A stretch of 7,315 bases of DNA from an uncultured bacterium (GTDB lineage Bacteria; Bacteroidota; Bacteroidia; Bacteroidales; Bacteroidaceae), in contig CALZMB010000112.1 of NCBI GenBank assembly GCA_945788485.1, positions 1 to 7,315 of the forward strand, written 5' to 3'. The notes beneath the pieces were generated by a model, which was not told the origin of the DNA, ran no database searches, and saw nothing but the letters and a program-made list of their open reading frames with translations. This document shows positions 5,991-7,315 of this stretch, piece after piece (within the stretch, counting starts at the first letter, position 1; each line of letters begins with the position of its first letter). Both the position numbers and the translations under genes were made by a program.

Positions 5991-7315
5991 TTGCCAACCA
6001 CACGCCACATAGAACTCCTTGCCCCTGCCAAGAACCTCACATGCGGCATTGCCGCCATCAACCACGGGGCTGACGCCGTATATATCGGAGCCGACAACTT
6101 CGGCGCCCGCAGTGCGGCAGGTAACGCCATCGCCGACATCGAACTCCTCGCAACCTACGCCCACCAGTACGGCGCAAAGCTCTACGCCACCGTCAACACC
6201 GTTGTCTTCGACAGCGAGATGCCCGCTGCCCTGCAGACAGTACGCGACGTGGTGAAAGCCGGAGCCGACGCCATCCTCATACAGGACATGGGCCTCCTCT
6301 CGCTCCTCACCGACGCCGACCTCTACGACAGCCGCCGACAGCGTTATGCCCAGATCCACGCCTCCACCCAGACCGACAACCGCACAGCCCAGAAGGCAGA
6401 ATGGCTCCAAAGCCTCGGATGCACACGCGTCGTACTCGCACGTGAGACATCCATCTCCGAAATCGCCGACATACATGCCGCCGTCCCAGATGTAGAACTC
6501 GAAGCCTTCGTGCACGGAGCCTTGTGCGTCAGCCTCTCCGGCCAATGCTACGCCTCGCACTATGCCTGCCGCCGCTCTGCCAACCGCGGCGAGTGCTCAC
6601 AGATGTGCCGTATGCAATACAGCCTGCTCGATGCTGACGGCAACGCCGTCGCGCCCAAAGCCTGCTACCTCTCCCTGAAAGACCAGGCGCAGCTGCACAA
6701 CCTTGAACGCCTCATTCTCGCCGGCGTCACCTCCCTGAAAATCGAAGGCCGACTGAAAGACCTCGCCTACGTCAAGAATGTCGTGGCGGCATACAGCCAA
6801 GAGACAGACGCCGTCCTCCGCCGCCTCAACGCACGCCAACCGCACACCGTCTATCGCCGCAGCTCATGGGGGCGCGTTGACCTCGCCTTCACACCCGACC
6901 TCCGACGCAGCTTCAACCGCGGCTACACCACCTACTTCGCCGACGGCCGACAGCCCTCGCTCGCCTCACTGCTCACCCCAAAGGCAATCGGCGAGAATGT
7001 CGGACGCGTGAAAGAGATACGCCACGGCCGCCAGCCACTCGTCATCGTCTCCGGCACTGCCGCTTTCACCAACGGCGACGGCCTCTGCTTCTTCGACGCC
7101 GCCCGCAACATGCAAGGCTTCCGCGTCAACAAAGCCTCCGGCAACCATCTCACACCGCACGTCCTGCCGCCCTCGCTCCGGCCCGGCATGACGCTCTACC
7201 GCAGCCAGGACATGGCGTTCGACCGCATGATGGCAGGCAAGACCGCCACGCGCGCCATTCCACTCAGCATCCGCCTGCACGACGACGGCACGCGCCTCAC
7301 ACTCTCACTCACGCC
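5991..7315 (+). CDS. rlhA: U32-family protein, RlhA (YdcP)-like 23S rRNA C2501 hydroxylation enzyme, 3' truncated
   Basis: The frame stays open to the window end; about 442 residues are visible of a protein expected to exceed 600. The N-terminus (IELLAPAKNLTCG, HGADAVYIGADNFGAR) and the signature EAFVHGALCVSLSGQC match U32 proteins labelled peptidase or collagenase. Four conserved cysteines follow the family pattern: Cys179, Cys186, Cys202 and Cys206 (NRGECSQMCR); Cys193 is extra. Later blocks SLKIEGRLKDLAYVKN, FNRGYTTYF and NGDGL continue the resemblance to E. coli RlhA, required for 5-hydroxycytidine at 23S rRNA C2501, more than to the shorter TrhP. Iron-sulfur binding by the cysteines is known for the family; protease activity is doubtful. 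No ATG exists in this frame between metA and the conserved start. TTG at 5991 gives (M)PTTRHIELL, nearly the same N-terminal length as E. coli RlhA. GTG at 5922 is possible but adds a Pro-rich, unconserved extension. Probably co-transcribed with metA. Confidence 0.88.
   Translation, partial: MPTTRHIELLAPAKNLTCGIAAINHGADAVYIGADNFGARSAAGNAIADIELLATYAHQYGAKLYATVNTVVFDSEMPAALQTVRDVVKAGADAILIQDMGLLSLLTDADLYDSRRQRYAQIHASTQTDNRTAQKAEWLQSLGCTRVVLARETSISEIADIHAAVPDVELEAFVHGALCVSLSGQCYASHYACRRSANRGECSQMCRMQYSLLDADGNAVAPKACYLSLKDQAQLHNLERLILAGVTSLKIEGRLKDLAYVKNVVAAYSQETDAVLRRLNARQPHTVYRRSSWGRVDLAFTPDLRRSFNRGYTTYFADGRQPSLASLLTPKAIGENVGRVKEIRHGRQPLVIVSGTAAFTNGDGLCFFDAARNMQGFRVNKASGNHLTPHVLPPSLRPGMTLYRSQDMAFDRMMAGKTATRAIPLSIRLHDDGTRLTLSLT

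Noticed and set aside
5947..6012. ATG at 5947 as the start of the U32 gene
   Set aside because: It is in a different frame from the U32 domain and reaches a TAG at 6010-6012 after 21 codons; using it would need a frameshift not otherwise suggested.

Overview
The window is ordinary chromosomal DNA of a member of the Bacteroidota, most likely a Prevotella-like Bacteroidales. Three things point there. The first gene is a eukaryotic-type (GT3) glycogen synthase next to a short-type glycogen phosphorylase. The leuB promoter has the Bacteroidota form (TTTG, 19 bp, TAnnTTTG) rather than the E. coli form. Translation starts lie in A-rich sequence with no clear Shine-Dalgarno motif. Codon third positions are rich in C and G, so the genome is on the GC-rich side for this group. 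Genus is inference.

Layout, all on the + strand: (1) 2-676, C-terminal part of a GT3 glycogen synthase, cut by the window edge. (2) 784-3345, complete glycogen/alpha-glucan phosphorylase (glgP). (3) 3346-3799, a 454-bp intergenic region with no gene, holding a 200-bp MITE-like foldback element (3364-3563), a strong intrinsic terminator directly beside it (3565-3614), an inverted repeat (3663-3700) and a good Bacteroidota promoter (3701-3731). (4) 3800-4882, complete 3-isopropylmalate dehydrogenase (leuB). (5) 4883-4983, a leader with two mutually exclusive hairpins. (6) 4984-5904, complete MetA-family homoserine O-acyltransferase; Glu111 suggests it uses acetyl-CoA. (7) 5991-7315, first ~442 codons of a U32-family protein of the RlhA (YdcP) type, probably starting at TTG and running off the window.

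The genes form three functional blocks: glycogen synthesis and breakdown (1-2), branched-chain and methionine amino-acid synthesis (leuB, metA), and an RNA-modification-type U32 enzyme behind metA. All protein families are known. I see no evidence of a new multi-gene system. The least explained parts are non-coding: the foldback element lodged between glgP and its terminator, the inverted repeat touching the leuB -33 box, and the switch-like leader of metA.
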